A stretch of 64,000 nucleotides of DNA from Apibacter raozihei (GCF_004014855.1 NZ_CP034930.1:1364001-1428000), one strand, 5' to 3'; counted from the stretch's first letter, positions 28,563-38,769 are shown. Notes: generated by a model from the letters alone, not told the origin. Translations and numbers: made by a program.

Positions 28563-29632
28563 ATGCGTATATCTAATCGCAATCCATATTCGTTTTTATT
28601 ATTTTCTGATTTTAACTCATATTCATCATGGGTATAAAGCAAATCCAGTCTTTGTTTTACTATATCTAAATTCCATTTTATATTTAAATTTGGCGTTTGT
28701 TTATATTTACATATAAATGAAAGCATAGTTTCCTCTTTTTTCAATAGTATGTATATACTGGTAATTTTCCTCTTTTGAATTTCTTTAATATATTCTTCCA
28801 ACAAAGAGATATACAATAGAGGAGGAACCATGAAAAACAAATTTTCAGTAGATTCTATTTTAAAATGAAATTCTTTATATAATAATTTTATAAGTGTTAA
28901 AAAATCACTGAGAAATTGTATTTCAGATGATAAAGGTACTTTTTCTTTAGAACCTTCATAAAGCTGATATCTAAGTAATTTGCTGAGTTTTAAAACAATT
29001 TCTGAAGTTTCTGAAGGATTTTTGATTGCGAGTAAACTAGCTTGATCCAATATTTCAAATAAAAAATCCGGATTAATACTTCCTTTAAGTTGTTCTAATT
29101 CTTTTTTTAATTGTATTTGTTCAAGATTATAAACCTTTTTTGTATTAATAAACCAGTTTTTTAACAATGCAGTAATTGGTAAACTGGAAAAACAAACAAA
29201 AAGGATTAAAAAATTAAATGATAACCGAATAATCGGAAATCTGGCTGTATTTAATGAAAAGCTTTTTAAAGGAATGTGATATATATTTAAAATTATATAT
29301 TCAAAAAGTAAAATAATCAATGTTAATAAGATAGAACCACCCAATAAAAAAATAATAGATGTAGTGTATTTTTTTTTAATTAAGTATTTAGGTATCATAC
29401 TATAAAGTATGGAATAAGCAAAAAGAAGATACATAAGGGTAAATCCTGTTCCCCATGCAATTAATAGAGAAATAGAAGGATGGTACATAGCAAGATCATC
29501 CTGAAAAGCAAATAGGGCCGCGTTAAATGCAATAATAAAAAAGAATAAAATAAGCAACAAATATCTGAGAATCTTGTAACTAGGTTCTAAAAGTATATTT
29601 TTCAAAAAATTACTTAAAAGAATGGGGGACAT
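28559..29632 (-). CDS. LytS-like pseudokinase (catalytic residues lost)
   Basis: A 357-residue paralogue of the adjacent kinase with the same layout: four membrane helices, then a His_kinase-like domain. The phospho-acceptor position is Asp189 (INPDFLFEIL instead of INPHFLFNML). The N-box reads YISLLEEYIKEI instead of FIPFVENAVKHN, and the G-box has lost its glycines (LNIKWNLDIVKQRLDLLY). It therefore should neither bind ATP normally nor phosphorylate itself. The frame is intact and overlaps the active kinase by 4 bp, so it is probably a maintained regulatory subunit that dimerises with it. Partner role is inference. Confidence 0.9.
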   Translation of the reverse strand: MSPILLSNFLKNILLEPSYKILRYLLLILFFFIIAFNAALFAFQDDLAMYHPSISLLIAWGTGFTLMYLLFAYSILYSMIPKYLIKKKYTTSIIFLLGGSILLTLIILLFEYIILNIYHIPLKSFSLNTARFPIIRLSFNFLILFVCFSSLPITALLKNWFINTKKVYNLEQIQLKKELEQLKGSINPDFLFEILDQASLLAIKNPSETSEIVLKLSKLLRYQLYEGSKEKVPLSSEIQFLSDFLTLIKLLYKEFHFKIESTENLFFMVPPLLYISLLEEYIKEIQKRKITSIYILLKKEETMLSFICKYKQTPNLNIKWNLDIVKQRLDLLYTHDEYELKSENNKNEYGLRLDIRI

Positions 29633-29683
29633 TTGTTGCTGATTTATAAATTTGTAGCTAACAAAAATAATGTAATTTTTAAA

Positions 29684-31999
29684 TTAAAAATCTATTTTAT
29701 AACTGATATTCATTGCTGAAATGTTATTTTTTATCAGCTTTATAGTATTTTCCTTATAGTTGAATTGATATCCGATAAAATCGTTGTCACGTGTGGTATT
29801 AATAGATTTTATAGCAAATTCATGACTTACTTTTGGTCGGTTAATTCTGTATTTAATTGTAAAATTAGTTAAAAACATAGAAGGTTGTTGTTTTTCAAAT
29901 GCCCGGGTCTCATCATATTGTATTTCCTTATCCGGATGTAGCAGGGTCGCTTGTTCATCAATAGGAGAATAGCGTAAACCTCCTTGCAAAGTAAGTTTTA
30001 CATTTACTCCTAATACATTTTGTTTATTACGTCCAACCATCCATTCCTTACCTCCTAATACATTGAAAATGTAATTCCGATTAAATCGGGTATTATACCA
30101 CTTTCCATTCCCCCCTTTATATTTTGAATCAAATATAGAACCTGTAAACATATAATAGTATCCTTTATCCAGATAACGTTCTATAGTAATGTCTATGCCT
30201 AGATTTCTACCTTTCCCTTTATTTACCAGTGCATCCTCTACATACAGCAGATTTCGGTTTATCACAGAATAAGAACTATCAGCAATTACAGGGACATTAT
30301 ATAGATGTTGAAAATACGGCTCTATACGTAGAGATAGATTTTTAGATAATTTCTGATGATAAGAAATAAGGAAATGGTGAGCTTTGGTGAAGTCTAAATT
30401 TTTATTGACCAGATTGTCTCGGGTTTTAGAAGTTTTCGTAAAATATACGTCCATTTTTTCCATACGGCTATGTAGGCCATACGCAAAAGTTAAGTCATGT
30501 GAATTATCAGGAAGCCATTTAATGCTGGCTCTGGGTTCAATAGTCCAATAATTGTTAAGTGTAAGGAGTTGTGTATTAATACCTAATGAGGTAATTATGT
30601 TATCACTTAAGTTTATATATGAGTTGCTATATCCGGAAAAAAGAGTAGTAGAGCCACTTCCGTTGGAAATAGTTTTCATAGGCTGCGTTTCAAAAGGGCT
30701 TACTCTGTAATTCATATCATAGAATAAATTGAGGATAGAAATACCAGTTTTGTTACTATGTTTTGGCGAAAATTTTTGAGTAAGTGATGTAGATAAAGAG
30801 ATGTTGTTGTTACTACTTTTTAAATCAAGATAAGGACTATATTGAATATCATAGCCTAAAACATTTTGTTGTGTTGTATACTCAGAAGTGGTGAATCCTG
30901 CAAAACTTTCCAATAAAGATTTTTCAGAAATATTATATTTATAAGTTATACCTAAAGCACCCATATATTGTTTTAAATCACTGGTAAAACGATCTCCGTT
31001 GTTTTCCCATTTTTCTTTATTTTCCTCTGCATTTTCCTTATATTTATCTATAGAACCAATTCCCCAAAATGAAAATGTTCCTGATTTTTTGGTTGGAAAA
31101 TTTAATTTAAAAGACAAATCCTGAAAATTTAAGCCTTTGATAATGGAATGCCTGTAGTTGGCAATATAAGAAGATCCGGTAGATTTGCTTACAGGTCCTT
31201 CTGAGGATAAATTAATACCTGTAACACCTATTTCCGCAGTATGTTCATATTTACGATTGTTTCCTTTTTTTAAATTCATATCAAATATTCCAGATATGGC
31301 ATTATTATATTCCGCAGGAAAAGCCCCGGTTAGAAAGTCCGAATTTCCCAGAATAAAACTACTTATAGAAAAAAAAGTACCACCACCTACAGTAGAAAGG
31401 TCTGCAAAATGGTTAGGATTAGGAATTTCTATTCCTTCCAGTCTCCATTGCAATAAATGAGGAGCATTTCCATGTATGGATATACCATTACTTGAAACTC
31501 CGCCTGCTACCCCTGCGAAAGCACTGGCAAGTCGAGCAGGGTCATCAAAGCCTCCGGCATAACGATTAGCTTCCTCTGTACTGAACATTCTTCCTCCAGC
31601 CAAAGCCATTTTATTTAGTATTTTATCCTTTTTTATCTCTGCATTTATAACTATTTCCTCTATTTCCTTTTCTACAAAGTTCTCCCTTAACAAAATTTCC
31701 AAATACGTTTCTTTAGATGAGGTAACCTGTATTTCTGCAATCGTAGCTGGTTCATACTTATTATGAAATACTCTCAAAGTATAACGCCCAACTGGTATAT
31801 TGAAAAAATGAAATTCTCCCGATTCGTTACTTAATACATTTCTTTCAGGATAGGTATCAATAATAATTTTAGCATTAGGTATAGTTGTCTCCAAAGTTTC
31901 ATCCATAATAATTCCTCTTAACGTTTGTTTAGGGAGGTTTTCTTGGGCTGACAAGTAAATTGAGAAAAATAGGAATAAAAGAGTGAGAAGTGATTTCAT
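29684..31999 (-). CDS. TonB-dependent outer membrane receptor with carboxypeptidase-like domain
   Basis: A 771-residue protein with a signal peptide (about 1-18). Residues 22-110 form a carboxypeptidase regulatory-like beta domain (TLRGIIMDETLETTIPNAKI). A plug domain follows with AGGFDDPARLASAFAGVAGG and GNAPHLLQWRLEGIEIPN. The remainder is a long beta-barrel ending in an aromatic Phe (MNISYKIDF). It lies 51 bp upstream of the pseudokinase gene on the same strand, so the receptor and three signalling genes probably form one operon. The substrate is not evident, and no SusD partner is present. Confidence 0.92.
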   Translation of the reverse strand: MKSLLTLLFLFFSIYLSAQENLPKQTLRGIIMDETLETTIPNAKIIIDTYPERNVLSNESGEFHFFNIPVGRYTLRVFHNKYEPATIAEIQVTSSKETYLEILLRENFVEKEIEEIVINAEIKKDKILNKMALAGGRMFSTEEANRYAGGFDDPARLASAFAGVAGGVSSNGISIHGNAPHLLQWRLEGIEIPNPNHFADLSTVGGGTFFSISSFILGNSDFLTGAFPAEYNNAISGIFDMNLKKGNNRKYEHTAEIGVTGINLSSEGPVSKSTGSSYIANYRHSIIKGLNFQDLSFKLNFPTKKSGTFSFWGIGSIDKYKENAEENKEKWENNGDRFTSDLKQYMGALGITYKYNISEKSLLESFAGFTTSEYTTQQNVLGYDIQYSPYLDLKSSNNNISLSTSLTQKFSPKHSNKTGISILNLFYDMNYRVSPFETQPMKTISNGSGSTTLFSGYSNSYINLSDNIITSLGINTQLLTLNNYWTIEPRASIKWLPDNSHDLTFAYGLHSRMEKMDVYFTKTSKTRDNLVNKNLDFTKAHHFLISYHQKLSKNLSLRIEPYFQHLYNVPVIADSSYSVINRNLLYVEDALVNKGKGRNLGIDITIERYLDKGYYYMFTGSIFDSKYKGGNGKWYNTRFNRNYIFNVLGGKEWMVGRNKQNVLGVNVKLTLQGGLRYSPIDEQATLLHPDKEIQYDETRAFEKQQPSMFLTNFTIKYRINRPKVSHEFAIKSINTTRDNDFIGYQFNYKENTIKLIKNNISAMNISYKIDF

Positions 32000-32133
32000 A
32001 CTAGTGGGTGATTTTGTTTTGAATACAAATTTAATTGAGGCAGATACTGTTTTTAAGCCAAAGTATTTTATTGAATTTTTATTTGTTCCTTATGATTAGA
32101 TAAGAGAAATTACTTTTACCTCAGCTTTTAAAA

Positions 32134-32325
32134 TTAATTTTTATCCTTTCTTCTTTTAATAAAGCTCATTAGTTGATAAACTTTATCAAATGCATTACCG
32201 ACTCCTTTTGAATTTGAAATTTTTTCATCCAGTATATTCTCAAAAGAATCTAGTACTTTTTCACAATCTTCTACTTTAATTCCCGTGTCTTTAGAAATTT
32301 TAATTAATACTTCAGCTCTGTTCAT
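32134..32325 (-). CDS. Small protein resembling the N-terminal half of HU
   Basis: A 63-residue basic protein starting MNRAEVLIKISKDTGIKVED and continuing CEKVLDSFENILDEKI. This matches the helix-turn-helix start of HU/IHF proteins (MNKAELIDAIAKDTG type). The DNA-gripping beta arms with the conserved RNPRTG are missing, replaced by about 25 basic residues. It may be a genuine small protein or the remains of an HU gene. It sits between the TonB receptor gene (134 bp away) and recF. Confidence 0.6.
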   Translation of the reverse strand: MNRAEVLIKISKDTGIKVEDCEKVLDSFENILDEKISNSKGVGNAFDKVYQLMSFIKRRKDKN

Positions 32326-32479
32326 ATTGTATTTATTTTTGATTTGTATTTCAAAAATATAAAGGACTTAAAAGCAAATATTCATTAGTATATATACATG
32401 GGAATAAAGTATACAAGTGAAGTGATTAGGTATACTTTTTAATTATAATTAGTAAAGGTAAGCTGTATAATATGAATGA

Positions 32480-33562
32480 CTACAGGTCAAAGATTCGATA
32501 ATCCGAGCTGATTTGCTTTACAATTTTCTCAATTCTTTCTTTATGCGTATCTGAAAGGAAAATTTGACCAAACTCTTCCTTGTGAACGAGCTTTACCAGC
32601 TGAGAAACTCTATGCTCATCTAGCTTGTCAAAGATATCGTCCATTAAGAGAACCGGGTTTTTACTGGATTTTTCTTTTATATGTTGAAGCTGTGCAAGCT
32701 TTAAAGATATTAAAAATGATTTTTGCTGGCCCTGAGAACCATATTTTTTTATAGGATAATCAAATAATGTGAATAGAAGATCATCCTTATGAATTCCTTG
32801 AGTTGTATAGCTGGCAGCACGGTCTCGTCCCAACGAATCTTTTAAAATCTGCTCAAACGGTTTGTCATCTAAATCGGATATATAACGAATAGCTACATTC
32901 TCTTTTAGTCCGGATAATATTGAGTAAAATTCAATGAATTTAGGAACATAGGTGATAATAAACTCTTTTCTCAGTTTATGAATTATGGTTCCGTTTTTTA
33001 TAAGTTCAGAATCATAAATTTCAAGGCTGAACTCATCATAAAAATTATTGGTTATGAATAATTTAAGTAATGCATTCCTTTGAGCCAAAGCTTTTTGGTA
33101 TCGTATAAGTACATGCATATATTCCGGATTGATCTGGCAGATCATTCCGTCCATAAATTTTCTTCTGTACTCACTTCCCTCAGTTATAAGATTTTGATCA
33201 TACGGAGAAATCATAACACAAGGGTATTTTCCTATATGATCAGATAATTTTTCGTAAGCTTTATTATTTTTCTTTATTATTTTTTTTTGACCCGACTGAA
33301 CTTGTAATTTGATAATATCCTCACTACTTTCATCAGCAAATTTACCTTCTATGGAGAAAAAGTTCTCTCCGAAACGAATATTATTCAGATCAGAATGGTT
33401 TAAATAACTTTTAGTTAATGATAAATAATGAACAGCATCTAATAAGTTGGTCTTTCCAATTCCGTTATTACCCACAAAACAATTTATCTTTTCAGAGAAG
33501 GAAAATTGTCTTTCAATAATATTTCTGAAATTAAATACTCTTAAATCCTTGAGATACATCAT
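32480..33562 (-). CDS. recF: DNA replication and repair protein RecF
   Basis: A 360-residue protein. The N-terminus MMYLKDLRVFNFRNI leads into Walker A NCFVGNNGIGKTNLLDAVHY. Later come the signature region YGSQGQQKSFLISLKLAQL and Walker B PVLLMDDIFDKLDEHR. RecF loads RecA at single-strand gaps with RecO and RecR. Met2 is an alternative start. It lies 5 bp downstream of the 2-oxoacid dehydrogenase gene, so the two are probably cotranscribed. Confidence 0.97.
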   Translation of the reverse strand: MMYLKDLRVFNFRNIIERQFSFSEKINCFVGNNGIGKTNLLDAVHYLSLTKSYLNHSDLNNIRFGENFFSIEGKFADESSEDIIKLQVQSGQKKIIKKNNKAYEKLSDHIGKYPCVMISPYDQNLITEGSEYRRKFMDGMICQINPEYMHVLIRYQKALAQRNALLKLFITNNFYDEFSLEIYDSELIKNGTIIHKLRKEFIITYVPKFIEFYSILSGLKENVAIRYISDLDDKPFEQILKDSLGRDRAASYTTQGIHKDDLLFTLFDYPIKKYGSQGQQKSFLISLKLAQLQHIKEKSSKNPVLLMDDIFDKLDEHRVSQLVKLVHKEEFGQIFLSDTHKERIEKIVKQISSDYRIFDL

Positions 33563-33567
33563 AAGGA

Positions 33568-36027
33568 TTAGCTGGTTTTAGGGTATTCACCAGGATTAGC
33601 CTCATTCATAATGTCATAAATTCCTTCAACAATGTCATCTAAAGACGGTTTAGAAAAATAATCACCATCGGAACCGTAGGCAGGTCTATGTTCTTTAGCT
33701 GTTATTGTTTTAGGTGCTGAGTCTAAATATCTGAAAGCATCTTGTTCTTCCAATATTTTTTGCATCAAATAGGCACTGGCACCTCCGGGAACGTCTTCGT
33801 CAATCACAATTAAACGATTGGTTTTCTTAACACTCTCAGCCACCTGATGTTTAATATCGAAAGGCACTAAAGATTGTGCATCAATTATTTCTATATCTAT
33901 CCCTAAAGTTGAGAGTTCTTTAGCCGCTTCTGTAACGATTTTCCACGTAGCTCCGTAAGTAACTACTGTAATATCATTTCCTTCTTTGGTAATCTCAATT
34001 TCACCAACTGTAGTTGTAAACTCACCAAGATTATTAGGTAAAGCTTCCTTCAATCTGTATCCGTTAAGACATTCAATAATGATACAAGGCTCATCTGCTT
34101 GTAGCATGGTGTTGTAAAAACCGGCGGCTTTAATAAAATTTCTGGGAACCAAAATAAAAATACCTCTCAAAAAATGAATTAATCCACCCATAGGTGAACC
34201 TGAGTGCCAAATACCTTCAAGTCTGTGTCCACGCGTACGGATAATTAACGGAGCTTTTTGCTTGCCTTTTGTTCTGTAACTAAGGCTGGCTAAGTCGTCA
34301 CTCATCGTTTGTAATCCATATAACATGTAATCCAGATATTGAATTTCAGCTATAGGTCTTAATCCTCTCATAGCCATCCCTATTCCTTGGCCGATGATGC
34401 TAGCCTCCCGTATTCCGGTATCTGTTATTCTGATTTTACCAAATTTTTCCTGTAAACCTTCAAAACCTTGATTAACATCGCCTATTTTTCCTACATCTTC
34501 TCCAAAAGCTATAATTTCCGGATATTTTTCAAATAATCGTTCAAAATTATCTCTGACAATAATTCTTCCATCTACCGATTTTGGATTTTCATCATATTCA
34601 GGGGATATTGATTTAACTTTTAAAGCGGACCATTGACTATCTGAGTATAATTTAGAATTGTAATTTTCATTTTCTTTTTGAAAAGCTTTATCATACCATT
34701 CCAATAACAGCGCCTTACTCGTTAACTTTTCCTCTCTTACGATACGTAAAACTTTCCTTACAAAATGAAAGATATCTTTTTTGTATAAGGTTGAAATACC
34801 TAAAAAAGATTCTTTCTCTTTATTGATAAAAGGTTTCTTAGAACTTTCGTTCATAAGGTTATCAATATGAACTAATACTTCTTTTTTAAGAATATCAATA
34901 TCAGTTCTGAAATTTTTCCAGGCATTCCTCTGGTGCTCTTTAACTAATTCCTTGATTTCATTTTCAATAGTTTCGAGTTCAGTTTCAGACGCTATATGAA
35001 TTTCAAGATTGCCTTTGTCGTCATACACAACATAATCAAGAATCCATTGCCGGAATTTTTTTATACAATCATGTTCTTTTTCCCATTCTAGTCTTTCGGC
35101 GGATTTATACCTTTCATGTGATCCTGAGGTTGAATGTCCTTGAGGTTGAGTTAACTCATTTACATGTACAATTACCGGAATATGTTCTTTGCGGGCAATA
35201 GCTTCAGCTTTGGCATATGCATCAATTAAGCCGGCATAATTCCATCCCTGTACTTTAATTATTTCACAACCACTGGTGGAATTTTGGGAGCTTCTTTGGA
35301 AACCTTGTAGCAATTCAGAAAAATCCTTTTTAGCCCGTTGTTTAGATGATGCCACCGATATACCATATCCGTCATCCCATATAGATAAAATCATTGGGAC
35401 ATGTAAAGCACAAGCTGCATTTAAAGTTTCCCAGAAATGTCCTTCAGCTGTACTGGCATCACCAATGGTTCCAAAAGCAACTTCATTTCCATTGTTAGAA
35501 AACTGAATTTTATTTTTAAGTTTTTCTTCAGATTTGTAAACTTTTGAAGCATAAGCCAGCCCTAATAGTCTGGGTATTTGTGCAGCAGTCGGAGATAGAT
35601 CAGCCGCATTATTTTTTTGTTCAGTTAAGTTTTTCCACGATCCATCTTCATTAACTAAGTGAGTTGCATAATGGCAATTCATCATTCTTCCTCCCGATTC
35701 AGGTTCACGGTTTTCATCCGTATCAGCATATAGCTGTGCAAAGTAATTTTCAATTGTGATTTCTCCTATACTTAAAGCAAATGTCTGATCCCTGTAGTAT
35801 CCGGAACGAAAATCTCCATTTCGAAAAATTTTAGCCATTGCTATTTGAGGTAGTTCTTTCCCATCACCTAAAATTCCAAATTTAGCTTTTCCGGACAAGA
35901 CTTCCTTTCTTCCTAATAAACTACATTCACGACTAATTAAACACATTTTATAATCATTAAGTATTTCCTTTCTAAATTCCTGAAAGCTTAGGTTATTTTC
36001 TGTGTCTGAAACTGTTTCCTGAATCAC
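33568..36027 (-). CDS. Fused E1 alpha/beta subunit of branched-chain 2-oxoacid dehydrogenase
   Basis: An 819-residue fusion, common in Bacteroidota. The alpha half (about 1-400) has the thiamine-diphosphate motif GDASTAEGHFWETLNAA and LSIWDDGYGISV. The beta half (about 480-819) starts with GRIIVRDNFERLF and has FGEDVGKIGDVNQGFEGL, TDTGIREASIIGQGIGMA and VIDEDVPGGASAYLM. The enzyme decarboxylates branched-chain 2-oxoacids and passes the acyl group to E2 lipoamide. The E2 and E3 genes are not in this window. Substrate choice within the 2-oxoacid family is inferred. Confidence 0.93.
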   Translation of the reverse strand: MIQETVSDTENNLSFQEFRKEILNDYKMCLISRECSLLGRKEVLSGKAKFGILGDGKELPQIAMAKIFRNGDFRSGYYRDQTFALSIGEITIENYFAQLYADTDENREPESGGRMMNCHYATHLVNEDGSWKNLTEQKNNAADLSPTAAQIPRLLGLAYASKVYKSEEKLKNKIQFSNNGNEVAFGTIGDASTAEGHFWETLNAACALHVPMILSIWDDGYGISVASSKQRAKKDFSELLQGFQRSSQNSTSGCEIIKVQGWNYAGLIDAYAKAEAIARKEHIPVIVHVNELTQPQGHSTSGSHERYKSAERLEWEKEHDCIKKFRQWILDYVVYDDKGNLEIHIASETELETIENEIKELVKEHQRNAWKNFRTDIDILKKEVLVHIDNLMNESSKKPFINKEKESFLGISTLYKKDIFHFVRKVLRIVREEKLTSKALLLEWYDKAFQKENENYNSKLYSDSQWSALKVKSISPEYDENPKSVDGRIIVRDNFERLFEKYPEIIAFGEDVGKIGDVNQGFEGLQEKFGKIRITDTGIREASIIGQGIGMAMRGLRPIAEIQYLDYMLYGLQTMSDDLASLSYRTKGKQKAPLIIRTRGHRLEGIWHSGSPMGGLIHFLRGIFILVPRNFIKAAGFYNTMLQADEPCIIIECLNGYRLKEALPNNLGEFTTTVGEIEITKEGNDITVVTYGATWKIVTEAAKELSTLGIDIEIIDAQSLVPFDIKHQVAESVKKTNRLIVIDEDVPGGASAYLMQKILEEQDAFRYLDSAPKTITAKEHRPAYGSDGDYFSKPSLDDIVEGIYDIMNEANPGEYPKTS

Positions 36028-36134
36028 TGTATGTAAATTTTTTTAAGATTGAACAAAGTTACAGCTTTTTTTATAACGTAAAATTTTTGATTATTAATTT
36101 GTTTCAAAATAAATTAGTATTGAATTAAAATTTC

Positions 36135-36142
36135 TAAATTTG
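36135..36142 (+). promoter_or_regulatory. Possible -7 element for ppc
   Basis: TAAATTTG matches TAnnTTTG and lies 20 bp before the ppc ATG. No TTTG is found at the expected -33 spacing, so support is partial. Confidence 0.35.
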
Positions 36143-36162
36143 GTAAATCAACATAAAACATT

Positions 36163-38721
36163 ATGAATAAGGACATAGCTGAAAACACATTCAGGCAAGA
36201 GGTTGAAAATAAATATATTGTTTACAATAGTTTGTTTTCAAATTTACCCTATGATGACATGGGGAAGATTGGGGCATTAACACCAATGTTGTATGATTTA
36301 AGCAGTAAGGAGCTAAAAAAATCTAAAAACCCCAAAGATATTATCGAAACTTTTCTAACTAAGTTTGCCCATATAAAGAATGATGAAGATAGAAGAAATT
36401 TATTGTTCAGAATTATTCAGTTTATAGAAAGAGAAGTCGTTTTATTTGATTCTGTAGAAGATGCATCATTTGATAATATAATTGCTTTAAACCATCAGAA
36501 AGGAACACTTGAAAACTTATATCAGGTAGCACAGCAGCAAAAAAAGCTGGATGAAGTTTTTGAAGAATTAAAGACGTTTAAAGTCAGAGTGGTATTTACT
36601 GCTCACCCTACTCAGTTTTATCCTAATCCAGTTTTAAGAATTATAGCTGACTTAACAGATGCTATTCAAAAAAATGATATTAACCGTATCAATGATTTAC
36701 TTCAGCAATTAGGTAAAACTCCTTTTATTAATAAGACGCAACCAACACCTTTGGAAGAGGCCGATAGTATAATTTATTATTTGCGTTATGTTTATTATGA
36801 TGCCATCGGTCAGCTTCATGAAAAATTATTTTTAGAGCATTATAAACAAGAACAGGAATTTATCCCGGTAATGGAATTAGGGTTTTGGCCGGGTGGCGAC
36901 AGGGATGGAAATCCTTTTGTAACAGCTGAAATAACTAAAAAGGTTACAGAAGAATTAAGAACAAGCATTATGAAATGCTATTATAACGATCTGAAAAAAA
37001 TTTCCAGAAGATTAACTTTCAGAGGGGTTTATGAAAAATTAGGAGAATTATCAGATTCAATTTATGAAAACTCTTTTGGTGTTCGTAGTGATTTGACAAC
37101 CGGTATCATTTTATCGAAAATTGCGGAGGTACGCGAAATTTTAATTAAAGAGCATGATGGTATCTTTCTTAATGAGCTTGACAGATTCTCAAGGCAGGTT
37201 AAAACTTTCCGAAGACATTTTGCATCATTAGATATTCGTCAGGATAGTGGAATTCATAATCACATAATAAATGCTATTGTTAAAAGGTATAATCTATCTG
37301 ACAAATCTTATAATGAGATGGATAAGGAAGAAAAGTTTTATATACTTTTTCAATCCAATATTTTAATCCAGGAAGAAGATTTCGAAGAAGAAATTATTAA
37401 AGATACTATCAGGAATATCAAGCAATTACAACAAATACAAAAAGATAACGGAGAGCAGGCTATTCATAGATATATAATCAGCAATTCAACAACTATTTTT
37501 AGTGTGTTGGAAGTTTTAGCACTATTTGAATTTTGCGGATATAAAAGCTATGAGATAAATATGGATATTATTCCGCTTTTCGAAACCGTTGAGGGGCTTG
37601 ATAATGCTGAAGATGTAATGTCTCAGCTATATAATTTACCGTTATACAGAAATCACTTGATGAGAAGAAATGAACGACAAACAATCATGTTGGGATTTTC
37701 TGACGGAACAAAAGACGGAGGTTATGTAAAAGCAAATTGGGGAATATTTAAAGCTAAAGAAAAGTTAACGACAGTTTCAAAAGAAAATAAAGTAGAAGTA
37801 TTGTTTTTTGATGGTAGAGGAGGTCCTCCGGCAAGAGGCGGAGGTAAAACAAGACAGTTTTATGCTTCTCAGGGTCCTACTATAGCCTCTAATCAGATAC
37901 AGCTGACTATCCAGGGGCAAACCATATCATCATCTTATGGTTCAGTAAACCAGGCAAAACATAATTTTGAGCAATTAATTACTGCAGGAATATCTAATCG
38001 GGTCTTTGAAAACAAAAAATTGAACTTAACTGAAGAAGATAGGAATATCCTGGATGAATTATCGAAAATTAGTTATCAGAAATACCAGGAATTAAAAGAA
38101 CATCCACAGTTTATTTCTTATCTTGAAGAAAGAACCACTGTTGAATATTACGGTAAAGCGAATATTGGAAGTCGACCTTCTAAAAGAAAAAAAACAAGCG
38201 GATTACAGTTTAAAGACTTAAGAGCTATTCCTTTTGTAGGTTCATGGAGTTTATCCAAACAAAACGTTCCCGGTTATTTCGGTTTTGGTTTTGCTGTAAA
38301 ACAGCTTAAAGAAGAAGGCAAAATGCATGAACTTCAAGATTTGTATCAAAGATCGTTATATTTCAGAACTTTAGTACAAAATAGTATGATGTCCATGATT
38401 AAGTGTAATTTTCAGTTAACTTCCTATATGAAGAATAATGATAAATTTTCGGATTTTTGGAATGAATTAAACAATGAATTTATTTTGACCAAGGATCTAT
38501 TATTGGAGGTAAGTAAACAAAATCTTTTGATGGAAAAAGAAGAAATGAATCGTTTGTCTGTTCTTTGTCGTGAAAAAATTATGCTGCCATTACTTATTAT
38601 ACAGCAATATTCTTTGCAGAAAATACATGAAGCAGAAACTGATGAGGAACGCCTAACCTATGAAAGGATGTTAGTACGTACATTGTTTGGTATTATAAAC
38701 GCTAGTAGAAACTCAGCGTAA
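36163..38721 (+). CDS. ppc: Phosphoenolpyruvate carboxylase
   Basis: An 852-residue enzyme that carboxylates phosphoenolpyruvate to oxaloacetate to replenish the TCA cycle. Motifs: the catalytic His in VVFTAHPTQFYP, LGFWPGGDRDGNPFVTAE, the second catalytic region LFFDGRGGPPARGGGKT, and the hydrophobic FVGSWSLSKQNVPGYFGFGF. The usual FHGRGGS reads FDGRGGP, and the C-terminus ends in RNSA rather than RNTG, both within the pattern I expect for Bacteroidota enzymes. Monocistronic, with a shared downstream terminator. Confidence 0.96.
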   Translation: MNKDIAENTFRQEVENKYIVYNSLFSNLPYDDMGKIGALTPMLYDLSSKELKKSKNPKDIIETFLTKFAHIKNDEDRRNLLFRIIQFIEREVVLFDSVEDASFDNIIALNHQKGTLENLYQVAQQQKKLDEVFEELKTFKVRVVFTAHPTQFYPNPVLRIIADLTDAIQKNDINRINDLLQQLGKTPFINKTQPTPLEEADSIIYYLRYVYYDAIGQLHEKLFLEHYKQEQEFIPVMELGFWPGGDRDGNPFVTAEITKKVTEELRTSIMKCYYNDLKKISRRLTFRGVYEKLGELSDSIYENSFGVRSDLTTGIILSKIAEVREILIKEHDGIFLNELDRFSRQVKTFRRHFASLDIRQDSGIHNHIINAIVKRYNLSDKSYNEMDKEEKFYILFQSNILIQEEDFEEEIIKDTIRNIKQLQQIQKDNGEQAIHRYIISNSTTIFSVLEVLALFEFCGYKSYEINMDIIPLFETVEGLDNAEDVMSQLYNLPLYRNHLMRRNERQTIMLGFSDGTKDGGYVKANWGIFKAKEKLTTVSKENKVEVLFFDGRGGPPARGGGKTRQFYASQGPTIASNQIQLTIQGQTISSSYGSVNQAKHNFEQLITAGISNRVFENKKLNLTEEDRNILDELSKISYQKYQELKEHPQFISYLEERTTVEYYGKANIGSRPSKRKKTSGLQFKDLRAIPFVGSWSLSKQNVPGYFGFGFAVKQLKEEGKMHELQDLYQRSLYFRTLVQNSMMSMIKCNFQLTSYMKNNDKFSDFWNELNNEFILTKDLLLEVSKQNLLMEKEEMNRLSVLCREKIMLPLLIIQQYSLQKIHEAETDEERLTYERMLVRTLFGIINASRNSA

Positions 38722-38769
38722 TAACACGTTTGCAGTTTATTATATTTATATATAGTTACTAATAAAATT

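Noticed and set aside
36028-36162. Insertion-sequence ends or attachment sites around the accessory genes
   Set aside because: No transposase, integrase, terminal inverted repeats or tRNA target sites were found next to the rtcB operon, the recF interval or elsewhere.
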